Source: Oleiagrimonas sp964608595
GTDB lineage: Bacteria > Pseudomonadota > Gammaproteobacteria > Xanthomonadales > Rhodanobacteraceae
Direction of reading: 5' to 3'
Assembly: GCA_964608595.1 (NCBI GenBank)
Contig: CAZSOU010000001.1
Coordinates: forward strand, 1 to 64,000
DNA length: 64,000 nucleotides
How positions within the stretch are numbered: the stretch's first letter is position 1; the number at the start of each line of letters is the position of its first letter. The notes beneath the pieces are model-generated. The model was given only the letters and a program-made list of their open reading frames with translations, was not told the origin of the DNA and did no database searches. The position numbers and the translations under genes are program-made. Positions 46,170 to 55,729 of the stretch are shown here, piece by piece.

Positions 46170-47552
46170 TCAGCTGGCCGGGATGGTGAGCACGGACCCG
46201 GCGCGGATGGAACTGCCGTCCATGTCGTTGGCCGATTTTAGCGCCCGCACGCTGACCCCGTAGCGCTGCGCGATGCCGGACAGCGTGTCGCCGCGGCTGA
46301 CGCGGTACTTGCCGCCCGCCGTGGCCAGCCCGTGCTCGTGGCGCCGGGCCTGCAGGGCGAACCAGGTGCCCTGCGGCGGCGTGGTTTCGAAATACTTCTT
46401 GACCCCGCTCAGGATCGCCCCGGCCAGCTTTTTCTGATAGGCCGGGTCGCGCAGCTTGCGTTCGCCCACCGGGTTGGTGATGAAGGCGGTCTCGACCAGA
46501 ATCGACGGCACGTCGGGAGAGCGCAGCACCACGAAATTGGCGCGCTCGATGTGGTCACGATGGGTCGGTCCCAACTTGGCCAAAGCGTGCAACACGTTTT
46601 TGGCGATGTTGCTGCTGGCGCGAATGGCGTAATTTTGCTGCATGTCCAGCACCACGGACGCCAGTGTATCGTCCATGTCATCCAGCGACGCGCCCCCGAT
46701 CAGGTCGGAGCTGTTCTGGCGGTGGGCCAACCAGCGCGCGGCTTCGCTGACCTTTCCGTGCGTGGAAAGCACCCACACCGAGGAGCCTTTCGCGTCACTC
46801 GACTTGAAAGCGTCGGCGTGGATCGAGATGAACAGATCGGCGTTGTCCTTGCGTGCAATCTGGTAACGCTTCTTGAGCGGCACGTAGTAATCGCCCTTGC
46901 GGGTCAGCACGGCCTTCATGCCGGGCTGCTTGTCGATCAGCGCCGCCAGTTTCCTGGCCACATCCAGCGTGACATTTTTTTCTTTGGTGCCACGCGGGCC
47001 GTGCGCGCCCGGATCACGTCCGCCGTGGCCCGCGTCCACGGCCACGATGACCTTGCGCGCGCCGTGCAGCAATTTGGCGGCGTTCGTCACGGCCTGGCGC
47101 TCGCTGACGTCAGCCACGTCGCTCGAACCGGCCTTCGATCCGGCCCCGTACAAATCGACCACCAACCGGTACCCATGCCCCTTGTTGGGCTTGAGCAGAA
47201 AACTCTTGGGATGCGCCGATCCGGCCAGATCCAGCACCACGCGCGCGCCGTGCTTGCCGTGACGCCCCGTACGAATGTCCTTGAGCAAACCGGTCTTGCC
47301 GGGCGATTTGAAATCGTCACCGACCGAGCTGTCACTGAAATCCAGCACCACACGGCCCGGATCGGACAACTGGAACAACTTGTAGGTCACCGGCCCGGAC
47401 AAATCGATGACCGTGCGTGTACGTGTGGCATTTGTCGACACGCGCACCGCCTCGAGATCGGTCGCATGCGCCGGGCACGCGACAGCCGCTGCCGCCAGGA
47501 CGGCGCAGATCAGCCAGATCGCAATGTGATGCAAACCCCTCATGAGGCGCAT
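46170..47552 (-). CDS. N-acetylmuramoyl-L-alanine amidase with AMIN and LysM domains (AmiB/AmiC-like)
   Basis: Cleaves the stem peptide from peptidoglycan during cell separation. The 460 residues run: signal peptide ending ACPAHA, AMIN domain (residues about 32-130, VTYKLFQLSDPGRVVLDF), and amidase_3 with zinc ligands in VAVDAGHGGRDPGAHG, SIHADAF and ILVETAFITN. A C-terminal LysM (YRVSRGDTLSGIAQRYGVSV) binds the cell wall. The amiC-mutL and tsaE-amiC order is common in gammaproteobacteria. Start 47552; ATG 47543 also fits. Confidence 0.94.
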   Translation of the reverse strand: MRLMRGLHHIAIWLICAVLAAAAVACPAHATDLEAVRVSTNATRTRTVIDLSGPVTYKLFQLSDPGRVVLDFSDSSVGDDFKSPGKTGLLKDIRTGRHGKHGARVVLDLAGSAHPKSFLLKPNKGHGYRLVVDLYGAGSKAGSSDVADVSERQAVTNAAKLLHGARKVIVAVDAGHGGRDPGAHGPRGTKEKNVTLDVARKLAALIDKQPGMKAVLTRKGDYYVPLKKRYQIARKDNADLFISIHADAFKSSDAKGSSVWVLSTHGKVSEAARWLAHRQNSSDLIGGASLDDMDDTLASVVLDMQQNYAIRASSNIAKNVLHALAKLGPTHRDHIERANFVVLRSPDVPSILVETAFITNPVGERKLRDPAYQKKLAGAILSGVKKYFETTPPQGTWFALQARRHEHGLATAGGKYRVSRGDTLSGIAQRYGVSVRALKSANDMDGSSIRAGSVLTIPAS

Positions 47553-47709
47553 TGATACTGCAAAGTCGACGTCATTGCAAGAACCTATTTCCCTTAGTAA
47601 TCCACAACCTGCGGCGACTTTATCAGGATTCGGTCAGAAAGTTGAGTCAAGCATGCGTTTTGCATGAGGGTTCCCGGTTTTTGGCGAATTTGCGCTTTCG
47701 CTTGAATTT

Positions 47710-48165
47710 TCAGGCAGATAAGTGCGCGAGAAGCGTTTCGCCACGCGTGCCGCACGCTTCCATTCGCGCCACGCGTCCATCCCCGGCATGGGCAAGATGC
47801 AGGATCACATCCGCATCCGGCAAGGCGCCGGTGCCGTGTTCGGGCCATTCCACCAGCACCAGCGCACCCGGCTCGATAAGCGCATCCAGACCCAGCCATT
47901 CCAGCTCACCGGGGTCGGCGATGCGGTACAGGTCCAGATGCCAGGCGCGCCCGTCGGGAATCGGATACGACTCGACCAACGTGTAAGTCGGGCTCTTGAT
48001 GCGCTCGCCCACGCCCAGATGACGCAGCAACGCACGGGTGAAGCTGGTCTTGCCGACACCGAGGTCGCCGTCCAGGTACATCACCAGATCGCCGTCGAGC
48101 GCCTCGGCCACGCGTCGAGCCAGGATGCCGGTGGCGTTTTCGTCGGGCAAATCGAAGCGGAGCAT
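47710..48165 (-). CDS. tsaE: tRNA threonylcarbamoyladenosine biosynthesis ATPase TsaE
   Basis: Essential ATPase that works with TsaB and TsaD in t6A formation at position 37 of ANN-decoding tRNAs. The 151 residues show Walker A LDGDLGVGKTSFTRALLRHL, SPTYTLVESY and the Walker-B-like WHLDLYRIADPGELEWLG, then VLVEWPEHG. Starts four bases after the nnr stop (48165) or, less likely, at 48186 within nnr. Confidence 0.95.
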   Translation of the reverse strand: MLRFDLPDENATGILARRVAEALDGDLVMYLDGDLGVGKTSFTRALLRHLGVGERIKSPTYTLVESYPIPDGRAWHLDLYRIADPGELEWLGLDALIEPGALVLVEWPEHGTGALPDADVILHLAHAGDGRVARMEACGTRGETLLAHLSA

Positions 48166-48169
48166 GTGA

Positions 48170-49648
48170 TCAGTGATCCCGGCCATTGATGAGTGAACGC
48201 AGAGGCGCGAACAGGTCGCTGGCCAGCAAACCGCGTTCGCCCTGCCGCGCCGCCAGGTCGCCGGCGCGGGCGTGCCATTGGGTGCCGTCACAGGCGGCCT
48301 GCCAAGGCGACAACCGCTGCGCCAACAAGCCGGCGATGATACCGCCAAGTACATCACCCATGCCGCCGCTGGCCATGCCCGGATTGCCGTGCCGACACAC
48401 TGCCACGCGTCCGTCCGGTGCGGCGACCAGACTGCCGGCGCCTTTGAGAACCACCACGGCGTGATAGCGCGTCGCCAATTCGCGCGCGGCAGCGAAGCGA
48501 TCAGCCTGTACCGCGGCGATGTCCGAATCGAGCAAGCGCGCCGCTTCGCCTGGGTGCGGCGTCAGCACCACGTCGCGGCCGTTGAAATCGCGCGGGGACG
48601 TGGCGAGAAGGTTGAGCCCGTCGGCATCAAGCATCATCGGCAGCGAAGCGTCCATGGCCTGTTGCCACAAACCGCGGCCCCATGCGTCTTGTCCCAGACC
48701 TGCGCCGACGGCCAGCACGCTGGCGCGTTCAAGCAACGATTGCAGCGCGTCGGGTTCAGGCATGGCTCGTGTCATCAACTCCGGCCGTGCCGCCAACATC
48801 GCGCTCAGGTGCTCGCCACGCGTCGCCACGCTGACCAGGCCCGCCCCCGTGCGCAACGCGGCTTCGCCGGCCATGCGCACCGCGCCGCCCATGCCGTGAT
48901 CTCCGCCCACGACCAACACGTGGCCGTACCGTCCCTTGTGGCTGTTGCGGGGGCGCGACGGCAAGGATGGCTCATCCAACACATGGGCATCCGCCGTTTG
49001 CGCGACGTACAAATTCTTGGGCAAACCCAACGTGTGCAGACTCAACTGGCCGCAGCAGTCCACCGCCTGCCCGGTAAAAAGACCGCGCTTCCAGGCCACG
49101 AAGCATGTGGTCGCCGCAGCGCGAACCGCCACGTCCGAAACGTGGCCGGTATCCGAGTCCAGCCCCGAGGGCACATCCAGTGCCAACAGGGGTTTGCCGC
49201 CGGCATTGATGGCGCCGACCCAGGCCGCCGCATCACCGCGCAACGGACGCGCAAGGCCGCTGCCGAACAATGCGTCGACAACGACATCGGCCAGCGCCAG
49301 CGTGTCCGCCTCAAGTGTCGAAGCGATCTGCCCCCCGGCATCCAGGAAGGTCTGACGCGCGTGCGCCGCGTCCCCGTGCGAGTTTTGCGTCAGGGCCGCC
49401 ACGCGAACATCCAGACCGGTTTGCAATGCCTGACTGGCCAGCAGAAAGCCGTCGCCGCCGTTGTTGCCGGGCCCACAAACCACAAGGATGCAGCGTGCCT
49501 CGGGCCACTGTCGCCGCAGCACGTCGAAAGCGGCGCGCGCAGCACGGCGCATCAGTTCGTCGCCGCTGATGCCGAGCTTTTCGATGGCATGGGCATCCAG
49601 CGCACGTGTTTGCGCGTTGGTGTAAAGCGAGTGCAGAGCATCGGACAT
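48170..49648 (-). CDS. nnr: Bifunctional NAD(P)H-hydrate epimerase and ADP-dependent dehydratase
   Basis: Repairs hydrated NAD(P)H. The 492 residues comprise the NnrE epimerase domain first (RALDAHAIEKLGISGDELM, VVCGPGNNGGDGFLLA, VVDALFGSGLARPL, LALDVPSGLDSDTG) and the ribokinase-like NnrD dehydratase second (KGRYGHVLVVGGDHGMGGA, MLDADGLNLL, VLTPHPGEAARLL, NPGMASGGMGDVLGGIIAGL). Start ATG 49648 gives MSDALHSLYT. nnr-tsaE-amiC-mutL on the minus strand is a familiar gammaproteobacterial cluster; queG is divergent 48 bp away. Confidence 0.95.
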   Translation of the reverse strand: MSDALHSLYTNAQTRALDAHAIEKLGISGDELMRRAARAAFDVLRRQWPEARCILVVCGPGNNGGDGFLLASQALQTGLDVRVAALTQNSHGDAAHARQTFLDAGGQIASTLEADTLALADVVVDALFGSGLARPLRGDAAAWVGAINAGGKPLLALDVPSGLDSDTGHVSDVAVRAAATTCFVAWKRGLFTGQAVDCCGQLSLHTLGLPKNLYVAQTADAHVLDEPSLPSRPRNSHKGRYGHVLVVGGDHGMGGAVRMAGEAALRTGAGLVSVATRGEHLSAMLAARPELMTRAMPEPDALQSLLERASVLAVGAGLGQDAWGRGLWQQAMDASLPMMLDADGLNLLATSPRDFNGRDVVLTPHPGEAARLLDSDIAAVQADRFAAARELATRYHAVVVLKGAGSLVAAPDGRVAVCRHGNPGMASGGMGDVLGGIIAGLLAQRLSPWQAACDGTQWHARAGDLAARQGERGLLASDLFAPLRSLINGRDH

Positions 49649-49696
49649 GCCCGAAGCATAGTCCGATGACAGGATCACGGCATCTACAATAGGCAC

Positions 49697-50779
49697 ATGT
49701 CCACTCCCGCCCCCCGCATCAACTATTCCGCGCTTGCCCGCGACATCAAGCAATGGGCGCGAGAACTCGGTTTCGCCGACGCCGGCATCACCGATACCGA
49801 TCTGCGCCGGGATGCCGAACACCTCGAGCGTTATCTGGCCGCCGGACGGCACGGCGACATGGCATGGCTGAAAGACCGCGCGCACATGCGCGCACATCCC
49901 GCCGAACTGCATCCGGGCACGATTCGCGTCATTTCCGTGCGCATGAACTATGCCCAGCCCGATATCGATCAAGCCTGGTCGGTGGTACACGACGACACCC
50001 TCGGCTACGTATCGCGTTATGCACTGGGACGCGACTACCACAAGCTGATGCGCCGGCGCCTGCAGAAACTGGCCAATCGCATCGAGGAAGCCATCGGCCC
50101 GTTCGGCTATCGCGCTTTTTGCGACTCGGCGCCGGTGATGGAGAAATCACTGGCACAGAAAGCCGGTCTCGGATGGCGCGGAAAGCATACGTTGACGCTC
50201 GCGCGCAAAGGCGGCTCGTATTTCTTCCTGGGCGAACTTTTCACCGACCTGCCCCTGCCGGTAGACGCACCGGTGAACGATTATTGCGGAACCTGCACCC
50301 GCTGCATCGACGTGTGCCCCACCGGCGCCATCGTGGGTCCTTATCAACTCGATGCCAAGCGCTGCATCTCCTATCTGACCATCGAACTGAAAGGCTCGAT
50401 CCCGGAAGATCTGCGCGCGCCGATGGGCAACCGCATTTTCGGCTGCGACGATTGCCAGCTGATCTGCCCCTGGAACAAGTTCGCGCAAGCAGCGACGGAA
50501 ACCGACTTCGCGCCACGGCATCAACTGGATGGCAGCAAGCTGACCGAATTGTTTGCATGGGATGAAGCCACGTTTCTGACCAGAACCGAAGGCATGGCCA
50601 TTCGTCGCGCAGGCTACGAGGGTTGGTTGCGCAACATCGCCGTGGCATTGGGCAACGCATCAACTTCGCCCGAGGTGCTGAGCGCCCTGAAGGCGCGTGC
50701 CGACCATCCGTCGGACATCGTCCGCGAGCACGTGGCCTGGGCACTGCGCCAGCACGCACGGAAATCCGCGCTCGCTTGA
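49697..50779 (+). CDS. queG: Epoxyqueuosine reductase QueG
   Basis: Last step of queuosine synthesis in tRNA, a cobalamin-dependent iron-sulfur enzyme. The 360-residue protein has the N-terminal ARELGFADAGITD, RVISVRMNYA, YHKLMRRRLQKLA, and CDSAPVMEKSLAQKAGLGWRGKH typical of QueG. Two 4Fe-4S motifs follow, CGTCTRCIDVCPTGAI and CDDCQLICPWN. A HEAT-like C-terminal extension closes it. In E. coli queG lies next to nnr, as here, but divergently. Confidence 0.96.
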   Translation: MSTPAPRINYSALARDIKQWARELGFADAGITDTDLRRDAEHLERYLAAGRHGDMAWLKDRAHMRAHPAELHPGTIRVISVRMNYAQPDIDQAWSVVHDDTLGYVSRYALGRDYHKLMRRRLQKLANRIEEAIGPFGYRAFCDSAPVMEKSLAQKAGLGWRGKHTLTLARKGGSYFFLGELFTDLPLPVDAPVNDYCGTCTRCIDVCPTGAIVGPYQLDAKRCISYLTIELKGSIPEDLRAPMGNRIFGCDDCQLICPWNKFAQAATETDFAPRHQLDGSKLTELFAWDEATFLTRTEGMAIRRAGYEGWLRNIAVALGNASTSPEVLSALKARADHPSDIVREHVAWALRQHARKSALA

Positions 50780-50913
50780 TCGTCGGCGAGTTGGCGCGTC
50801 GAGTAACGACCACACCCGCGGGATCGACGTTTTGAGCCGGCACGGTCGGGGCGGCTTCGGATTGCATCGAAGCTCGTCTAGAATCCGTTCTTTTACCGAA
50901 TCATGACGCTTGC

Positions 50914-52521
50914 ATGCAAACCGAAGGCGTGACCTTTCATCATCCTCTCGCCTTCTGGCTCGGTTGTCTGATTACCGCCATCGGGGTATGTCTGCATCTG
51001 CCGATGTTCATGATGGCGGCGCCGATGCACTTCCGCATGGCCGGCATGGCGATGGATACCGACATGCTGGTCGGCATGGCGTTGATTCCCGGCGGCGTGC
51101 TGCTGTCGGCTTTCGGTTTGCTCCCGCGCCTGGAACAAATCCGCAAAACGACGCAGCCAGGCGATCAGCCACATTGGCATGTCGCCGATTCGGTGCCGCT
51201 CAACCGCACACATCTGAAGTTGGCGTTGGTGTTGGCGCTGGTGCTGACCATTGACGTCATGAAACCGGCGTCCATTGCCTTCGTGATGCCCGGCATGGCA
51301 CGCGAATACGGAATCGACATGTCTGTCGCCGGTTATCTGGCGTTGTCGGCGCTGGTCGGCACTGCTGCGGGCTCGGTGATTTGGGGGCGGCTGGCAGACG
51401 TGTTCGGCCGGCGCGCGGCCATCCTGTTGTCGGCGCTCCTGTTCATGGGCACGGCGATCTGCGGCACCATGCCATCGTTCAACTGGAACCTGGTGATGTG
51501 CTTCATGATGGGCGCGGCGGCCGGCGGCATGTTGCCGATCGCCTTCACGCTGCTGGCCGAAACCGTACCCTCGCGCCACCGTGGCTGGTTGATGGTGACC
51601 CTGGGTGGCGTAGGGACCTCGGCCGGCTTCCTGGCCGCTTCAGGGGCGGCGACTCTGCTGATCCCGACCTTGAGCTGGCGTGCACTGTGGCTCCTGAATC
51701 TGCCGACGGGCGCGTTGGTGGTGTTGCTCAATCGCTACATTCCCGAGTCGCCACGATTTCTGGCCAATGCCGGATTGCCGGATCGCGCACGCGCCGTGTT
51801 GGCGCATTTCACTGCCGGGCATGATGACGGCGTGGTCGCGCAGCCATGCGATGAGCCGTCCGTCGACATTGCGTCACACGCGCCGGCTTCCGGTTTGCAG
51901 AACTTGCTCAAGGGGGCGCACGCGCCTGTCACCCTGGCATTGATGTTGTGCGGCCTGACGTGGGGATTGGTGAACTTCGGGTTCGTCCTGTGGCTGCCTG
52001 CCAATCTGGGGCGACTGGGCTTGAACGCACACGCGGCCAGCGAACTGATGGCGCAATCGGCCTTGCTCGCCATCCCCGCCATTGCGCTGGTGGTCTGGCT
52101 GTATCAGCGTTGGAGCAGCTTCCGGTCGCTGGCGCTGTTCGTCGGTCTGACGGTGCTGGCGCTGGTGGTGTTTGCGTTCATCGAGGCAGGCGCGCTGCGC
52201 ATACCATCGCTGACGATCGCCGCCACCGTGCTGCTGTTGATCGCCATCAGCGGCGTCATCGCCACCATGATTCCCTATGCAGCCGAAATCTACCCAGTGC
52301 ATCTGCGCGGTACCGGCTCGGGTCTCATCGCCGCCAGTTCCAAGGTCGGCGGCATTCTCGGCGCCATGATGGGTGTCGCGGGCCTGTTCGACAGTTTTCG
52401 ACTGGCCGCCGCCCTGATCGCGCTGCCCATGCTGGCGGCCGGATGGCTGTTGTGGCGTGGCGGCACTGAAACCAGTGGTCTCGAACTGGAAACGATCCAG
52501 GCTCAGTTGCAGGGGAAATAG
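50914..52521 (+). CDS. MFS transporter with extra N-terminal membrane segments
   Basis: A 535-residue major facilitator. Before the first canonical MFS helix there is an additional unit of about 100 residues with two hydrophobic segments (FWLGCLITAIGVCLHLPMF and MLVGMALIPGGVLLSAFGLL). The MFS core then shows SALVGTAAGSVIWGRLADVFGRRAA (loop 2-3 motif), LAETVPSRHRGW, PESPRFL and YAAEIYPVHLRGTGSG, typical of the sugar/aromatic acid transporter branch. The substrate is unknown. No operon partner; the next gene converges. Confidence 0.87.
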   Translation: MQTEGVTFHHPLAFWLGCLITAIGVCLHLPMFMMAAPMHFRMAGMAMDTDMLVGMALIPGGVLLSAFGLLPRLEQIRKTTQPGDQPHWHVADSVPLNRTHLKLALVLALVLTIDVMKPASIAFVMPGMAREYGIDMSVAGYLALSALVGTAAGSVIWGRLADVFGRRAAILLSALLFMGTAICGTMPSFNWNLVMCFMMGAAAGGMLPIAFTLLAETVPSRHRGWLMVTLGGVGTSAGFLAASGAATLLIPTLSWRALWLLNLPTGALVVLLNRYIPESPRFLANAGLPDRARAVLAHFTAGHDDGVVAQPCDEPSVDIASHAPASGLQNLLKGAHAPVTLALMLCGLTWGLVNFGFVLWLPANLGRLGLNAHAASELMAQSALLAIPAIALVVWLYQRWSSFRSLALFVGLTVLALVVFAFIEAGALRIPSLTIAATVLLLIAISGVIATMIPYAAEIYPVHLRGTGSGLIAASSKVGGILGAMMGVAGLFDSFRLAAALIALPMLAAGWLLWRGGTETSGLELETIQAQLQGK

Positions 52522-52527
52522 GCTGCC

Positions 52528-53049
52528 TTACATGCGTACCGGGCCGCTTTTTTCGCAATTGGCGAGCATCTTGCGCGCCGATTGCACGCTGGCGGGATCC
52601 TTGGCGATGCGACGCATCTCCAGCACCGTCTGCCAATTGCGTGCGCACAGGCTGCCCATTTTCGGGCCCAGGGAGTACGACTTGCGCGCCAGCTTTTCGG
52701 CTTGGACGTAATCGCCCAGACGCACGGCCAGTTCAGCTCGATCCTGCAACAGGTCCGGCGCATCGGGAGACAGCTCGAGCACTTTGTCCAACGTGGCGGC
52801 AGCCGCTTTGTAATCGTGTGCCGCCTTCTGCATGTCCACTTTGTCCAGCAGCGGCTTGACGCCCGGCTTGCGCAGCGGCTCCACGTGAATCACCGAATCG
52901 TCCTGGCGACCGGCCGCTTCAATGGCGGCCACCAGGTCGGTGCTGGGACGCACCGATTGTGGCGCGGGTGCGCTGGGCTGGGTACAGGCAACGAGCACGG
53001 CCGCAGCCAGCACGGACAAGGCGAAAGGAAGTGTGCGTCGCAACAACAT
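52528..53049 (-). CDS. TPR-like lipoprotein downstream of the PBP1B gene
   Basis: A 173-residue protein with lipobox LVAC (Cys at about residue 22), a Pro/Ala linker, and helical repeats of TPR type: HDYKAAAATLDKVLELSPD, then DLLQDRAELAVRLGDYVQ and EKLARKSYSLGPK. It starts 3 bp after the stop of mrcB, so the two are surely co-transcribed. In E. coli outer-membrane lipoproteins (LpoB for PBP1B) activate these synthases. Its position suggests a partner for PBP1B, but there is no sequence likeness to LpoB that can be claimed. Confidence 0.8.
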   Translation of the reverse strand: MLLRRTLPFALSVLAAAVLVACTQPSAPAPQSVRPSTDLVAAIEAAGRQDDSVIHVEPLRKPGVKPLLDKVDMQKAAHDYKAAAATLDKVLELSPDAPDLLQDRAELAVRLGDYVQAEKLARKSYSLGPKMGSLCARNWQTVLEMRRIAKDPASVQSARKMLANCEKSGPVRM

Positions 53050-53051
53050 GA

Positions 53052-55463
53052 TCACCGATTCGCTGCAGGAGAATTCGCGGGTTGAGGATTCCCGCCACCA
53101 AACAATCCCTTGAATTGTTGCCAGAAGCAACCGTGGATCTCGCTCGGCTCGCTGCCGGCGATGAACGGTATGCGACGGGCGCCGTCACATTGCGGCTTGG
53201 TCCTTTCGCCGCTTTGCGGGTCGATCCAGACATAGTCGATGCCTTTGCCCAGATTCGATGGCAGCGGCAATGGTCGCGTCGGCATATGCGAAAAAAGATC
53301 ACGCCAGACCACCAGCGAACCGGATGACCCCCACAGGTTCGTGGGCTTGTTGTCGTCACGACCCATCCAGAAAACGCCCAGTCGATCACCGGTGAAACCG
53401 ACAAACCAGCTGTCACGCTGATCGTCGCTGGTGCCGGTCTTGCCGGCGGCATGCAACCAACCCAGACCGGAACTGGTGATCGTGCTCGCCGTGCCACGCA
53501 AAGCCACCTGCTGCATGGCATAAGTGATCAGCTTCACCGGCAACGGATACTCGCTTTTGCCGGAACGCACACGGTAACGCTTCAATGTCTTGCCGTGCGA
53601 GTCGGTGACGCCGCGCAGGGTGACCAAAGGCAACGCATGTCCGCCTGAAGCGATGAATTGGTACAAATGCGCCAGTTGCGCCGGTGACAGGTCGATGGCT
53701 CCCAGCACCAGCGACGGATTGGGATTGACGTTTTTCAGACCGAACGACTCCAGGAATTTCTGCACGCGTTGAATCCCGATGGCAAGGCCCAGATGAACGG
53801 TGGCCAGATTCCAGGACTTGACCAGCGCATCGACCAGAAACACGTTGCCGTGCGAACGGTTGTCATCATTCTGCGGCGACCAGATGCTGCCGTCAGGTTG
53901 TTTCAAATGCACCGGGGCATCGCTGATGATGCTGGCCAGCGACCAGCGACTGGGTTGAGACAACGCCACCAGATAAACCAGCGGTTTGATGGTCGAGCCG
54001 ATTTGTCGATGCGCATCCAGGGCCCGATTGAAACCCGGCTTGCCGGGGTCGCGGCTGCCGACCATGGCCAGCACATCGCCATTGTGCGGATTGGTGACGA
54101 TACCGGCCGCCTGCAGCTTGTCGCCCTTCTTGCCCATGTCGTCGAGCGTGTGGGTGACGGCCTGCTCGGTATAAAGCTGCGCAGCCGGGTCCAGCGTCGT
54201 GAAGATGGACAAACCGTCGTCACGCAGCTGTTTTTCGTCGAAATCGTGCATCACCTGGGCGCGAACCAAATCCATGAACGCCGGGAAACGGTCATGCGGC
54301 AAGCGCGCCCGTTGCGTCACACCCAAGGGTGAGGCTTGTGCCTTCATGGTGACGCCGTTGTCAAGCAGTCCCGTCTGGTTGAATTCAGCCAGCACGTGAT
54401 TGCGCCTGGCCAGTGCGCGTTCCGGATGCGAGCGCGGATCGTAATAACTCGGGCCACGCACCAGACCGACCAGCAAGGCGATATCCGCCGGCGACAGCTC
54501 CTGCACGCGTCTTCCGAAATAGAATTCGGCAGCAGCGGCAAAGCCGTGTACGGCCTGATTGCCCTTCTGCCCCAGGAACACCTCGTTTATGTAAGCTTCG
54601 AGAATGCGTTCCTTGCTGTAATGGGACTTGATCAGAATCGCCAGCAGCGCCTCGTTGAACTTGCGCACGAGCGTCTGGTTGCGATCCAGATACAGGTTGC
54701 GCACCAACTGCTGCGTCAACGTCGAGCCGCCTTGAACAATGCGTCCCGCACGCAGGTCAGCCCAGGCCGCACGTGCAATGGCGCCGATGTCGATGCCGAT
54801 GTTGCTGTTGAAATTGCGGTCCTCGACCGCTTGCAGACCCTTGACCAGCAACGGCGGCACTTGACGCAACGTGACGACGCGACGCTCCTCCTGTTCGGCT
54901 CCGTAGAGCGTCGCGATACGCGCCGGATCCAGATGCGTCTCGTCGATCGCGTGACCTTTCATGTCGGTCACCGATTTCACGTCATGCGCGCCCAACGTGA
55001 CTTTGATGCGTTGCGGCAACTCGCCGCCATACGGACCGGCATAACCCCGCGATGAAATCACGTAATGGGTGTCGCCCCCCGTCCACGAGCCAGGCACACG
55101 GCCGGCATCATCGTGAACGTAACCGGCGAACTTGAGCTCCAGTTCCAGCGCCTCGGACGTCATCGGCTCGCCCTTCCGTAGCGACAACGGGCGCGCGTAC
55201 ACGCGTGTCGGCACGGAAAACACCAGGTCGTTGAACCGCTCCTGCACGCTGGCATTGAGAACCAGCATGTAGGGCACCAGAAAGCCCACGACAAGACCCA
55301 GCCCCAGCCAGACCGGATAGCGTAACCAGGGCCACAAGGAGCGAGCGAAAGACCGTGAGCGGGAAAAAAAAGACAAAAGCAGGACCGGGCGCGGGAACAA
55401 GTGCAGAATTATAGACGGGGCAGAATACACATGAGGCGACCCACTTCCCTGTCTGAACAGCAT
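53052..55463 (-). CDS. mrcB: Penicillin-binding protein 1B, bifunctional
   Basis: Polymerises and cross-links peptidoglycan. The 803-residue class A PBP has an N-terminal TM segment (YPVWLGLGLVVGFLVPYMLVL), a UB2H-like region and a glycosyltransferase GT51 domain (VEDRNFNSNIG, GGSTLTQQLVRNLYL, KSHYSKERILEAYINEVFLGQ). The transpeptidase has Ser in GSTIKPLVYL, SWN, and KTGTSDDQRDSWFVG. The start is uncertain: ATG 55463 opens the frame, but a perfect -10 box lies inside it at 55408-55413, and a TTG at 55400 is a possible later start. Confidence 0.95.
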   Translation of the reverse strand: MLFRQGSGSPHVYSAPSIILHLFPRPVLLLSFFSRSRSFARSLWPWLRYPVWLGLGLVVGFLVPYMLVLNASVQERFNDLVFSVPTRVYARPLSLRKGEPMTSEALELELKFAGYVHDDAGRVPGSWTGGDTHYVISSRGYAGPYGGELPQRIKVTLGAHDVKSVTDMKGHAIDETHLDPARIATLYGAEQEERRVVTLRQVPPLLVKGLQAVEDRNFNSNIGIDIGAIARAAWADLRAGRIVQGGSTLTQQLVRNLYLDRNQTLVRKFNEALLAILIKSHYSKERILEAYINEVFLGQKGNQAVHGFAAAAEFYFGRRVQELSPADIALLVGLVRGPSYYDPRSHPERALARRNHVLAEFNQTGLLDNGVTMKAQASPLGVTQRARLPHDRFPAFMDLVRAQVMHDFDEKQLRDDGLSIFTTLDPAAQLYTEQAVTHTLDDMGKKGDKLQAAGIVTNPHNGDVLAMVGSRDPGKPGFNRALDAHRQIGSTIKPLVYLVALSQPSRWSLASIISDAPVHLKQPDGSIWSPQNDDNRSHGNVFLVDALVKSWNLATVHLGLAIGIQRVQKFLESFGLKNVNPNPSLVLGAIDLSPAQLAHLYQFIASGGHALPLVTLRGVTDSHGKTLKRYRVRSGKSEYPLPVKLITYAMQQVALRGTASTITSSGLGWLHAAGKTGTSDDQRDSWFVGFTGDRLGVFWMGRDDNKPTNLWGSSGSLVVWRDLFSHMPTRPLPLPSNLGKGIDYVWIDPQSGERTKPQCDGARRIPFIAGSEPSEIHGCFWQQFKGLFGGGNPQPANSPAANR
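55408..55413 (-). promoter_or_regulatory. Candidate -10 box within the 5' part of the mrcB frame
   Basis: TATAAT on the minus strand, 50 bp inside the longest mrcB reading frame. No convincing -35. If used, translation must begin downstream of the first ATG. Confidence 0.3.
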
Positions 55464-55586
55464 TCTGCGTCATGTGACGTTCAGGGTTGTCTGCCGCCCG
55501 CGCCCGTCAATCAAGGCATAATCCCCGTTTTGCACTTCATGGCCGCACTGCGACAAATCATGAGTCATACGCACGAAACCCCTCAA

Positions 55587-55729
55587 GGGAACCTCGAAAA
55601 ACCGCGGATCATCGGAGTTTCCTGTGGGAGGGGCCGGTGGCCCCGACAGGATGTACCGCATGATCCGTCGCGGCCACCGGTCCCTCCCACGAGGGCAGCT
55701 CCAGGGTGCCACGGTTTTTCGAGGCTCCC
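55587..55729 (+). mobile_element. Palindromic MITE-like element, copy C
   Basis: A 143-bp element with ends GGGAACCTCGAAAAACCG and CGGTTTTTCGAGGCTCCC and a nested inner palindrome, flanked by TCAA on both sides (55583-55586 and 55730-55733). Nearly the same sequence as copy A read on the minus strand. It lies in the leader of the glycosyltransferase gene, 18 bp before the ATG, so its hairpin would be part of the mRNA if the promoter is upstream. Confidence 0.75.
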
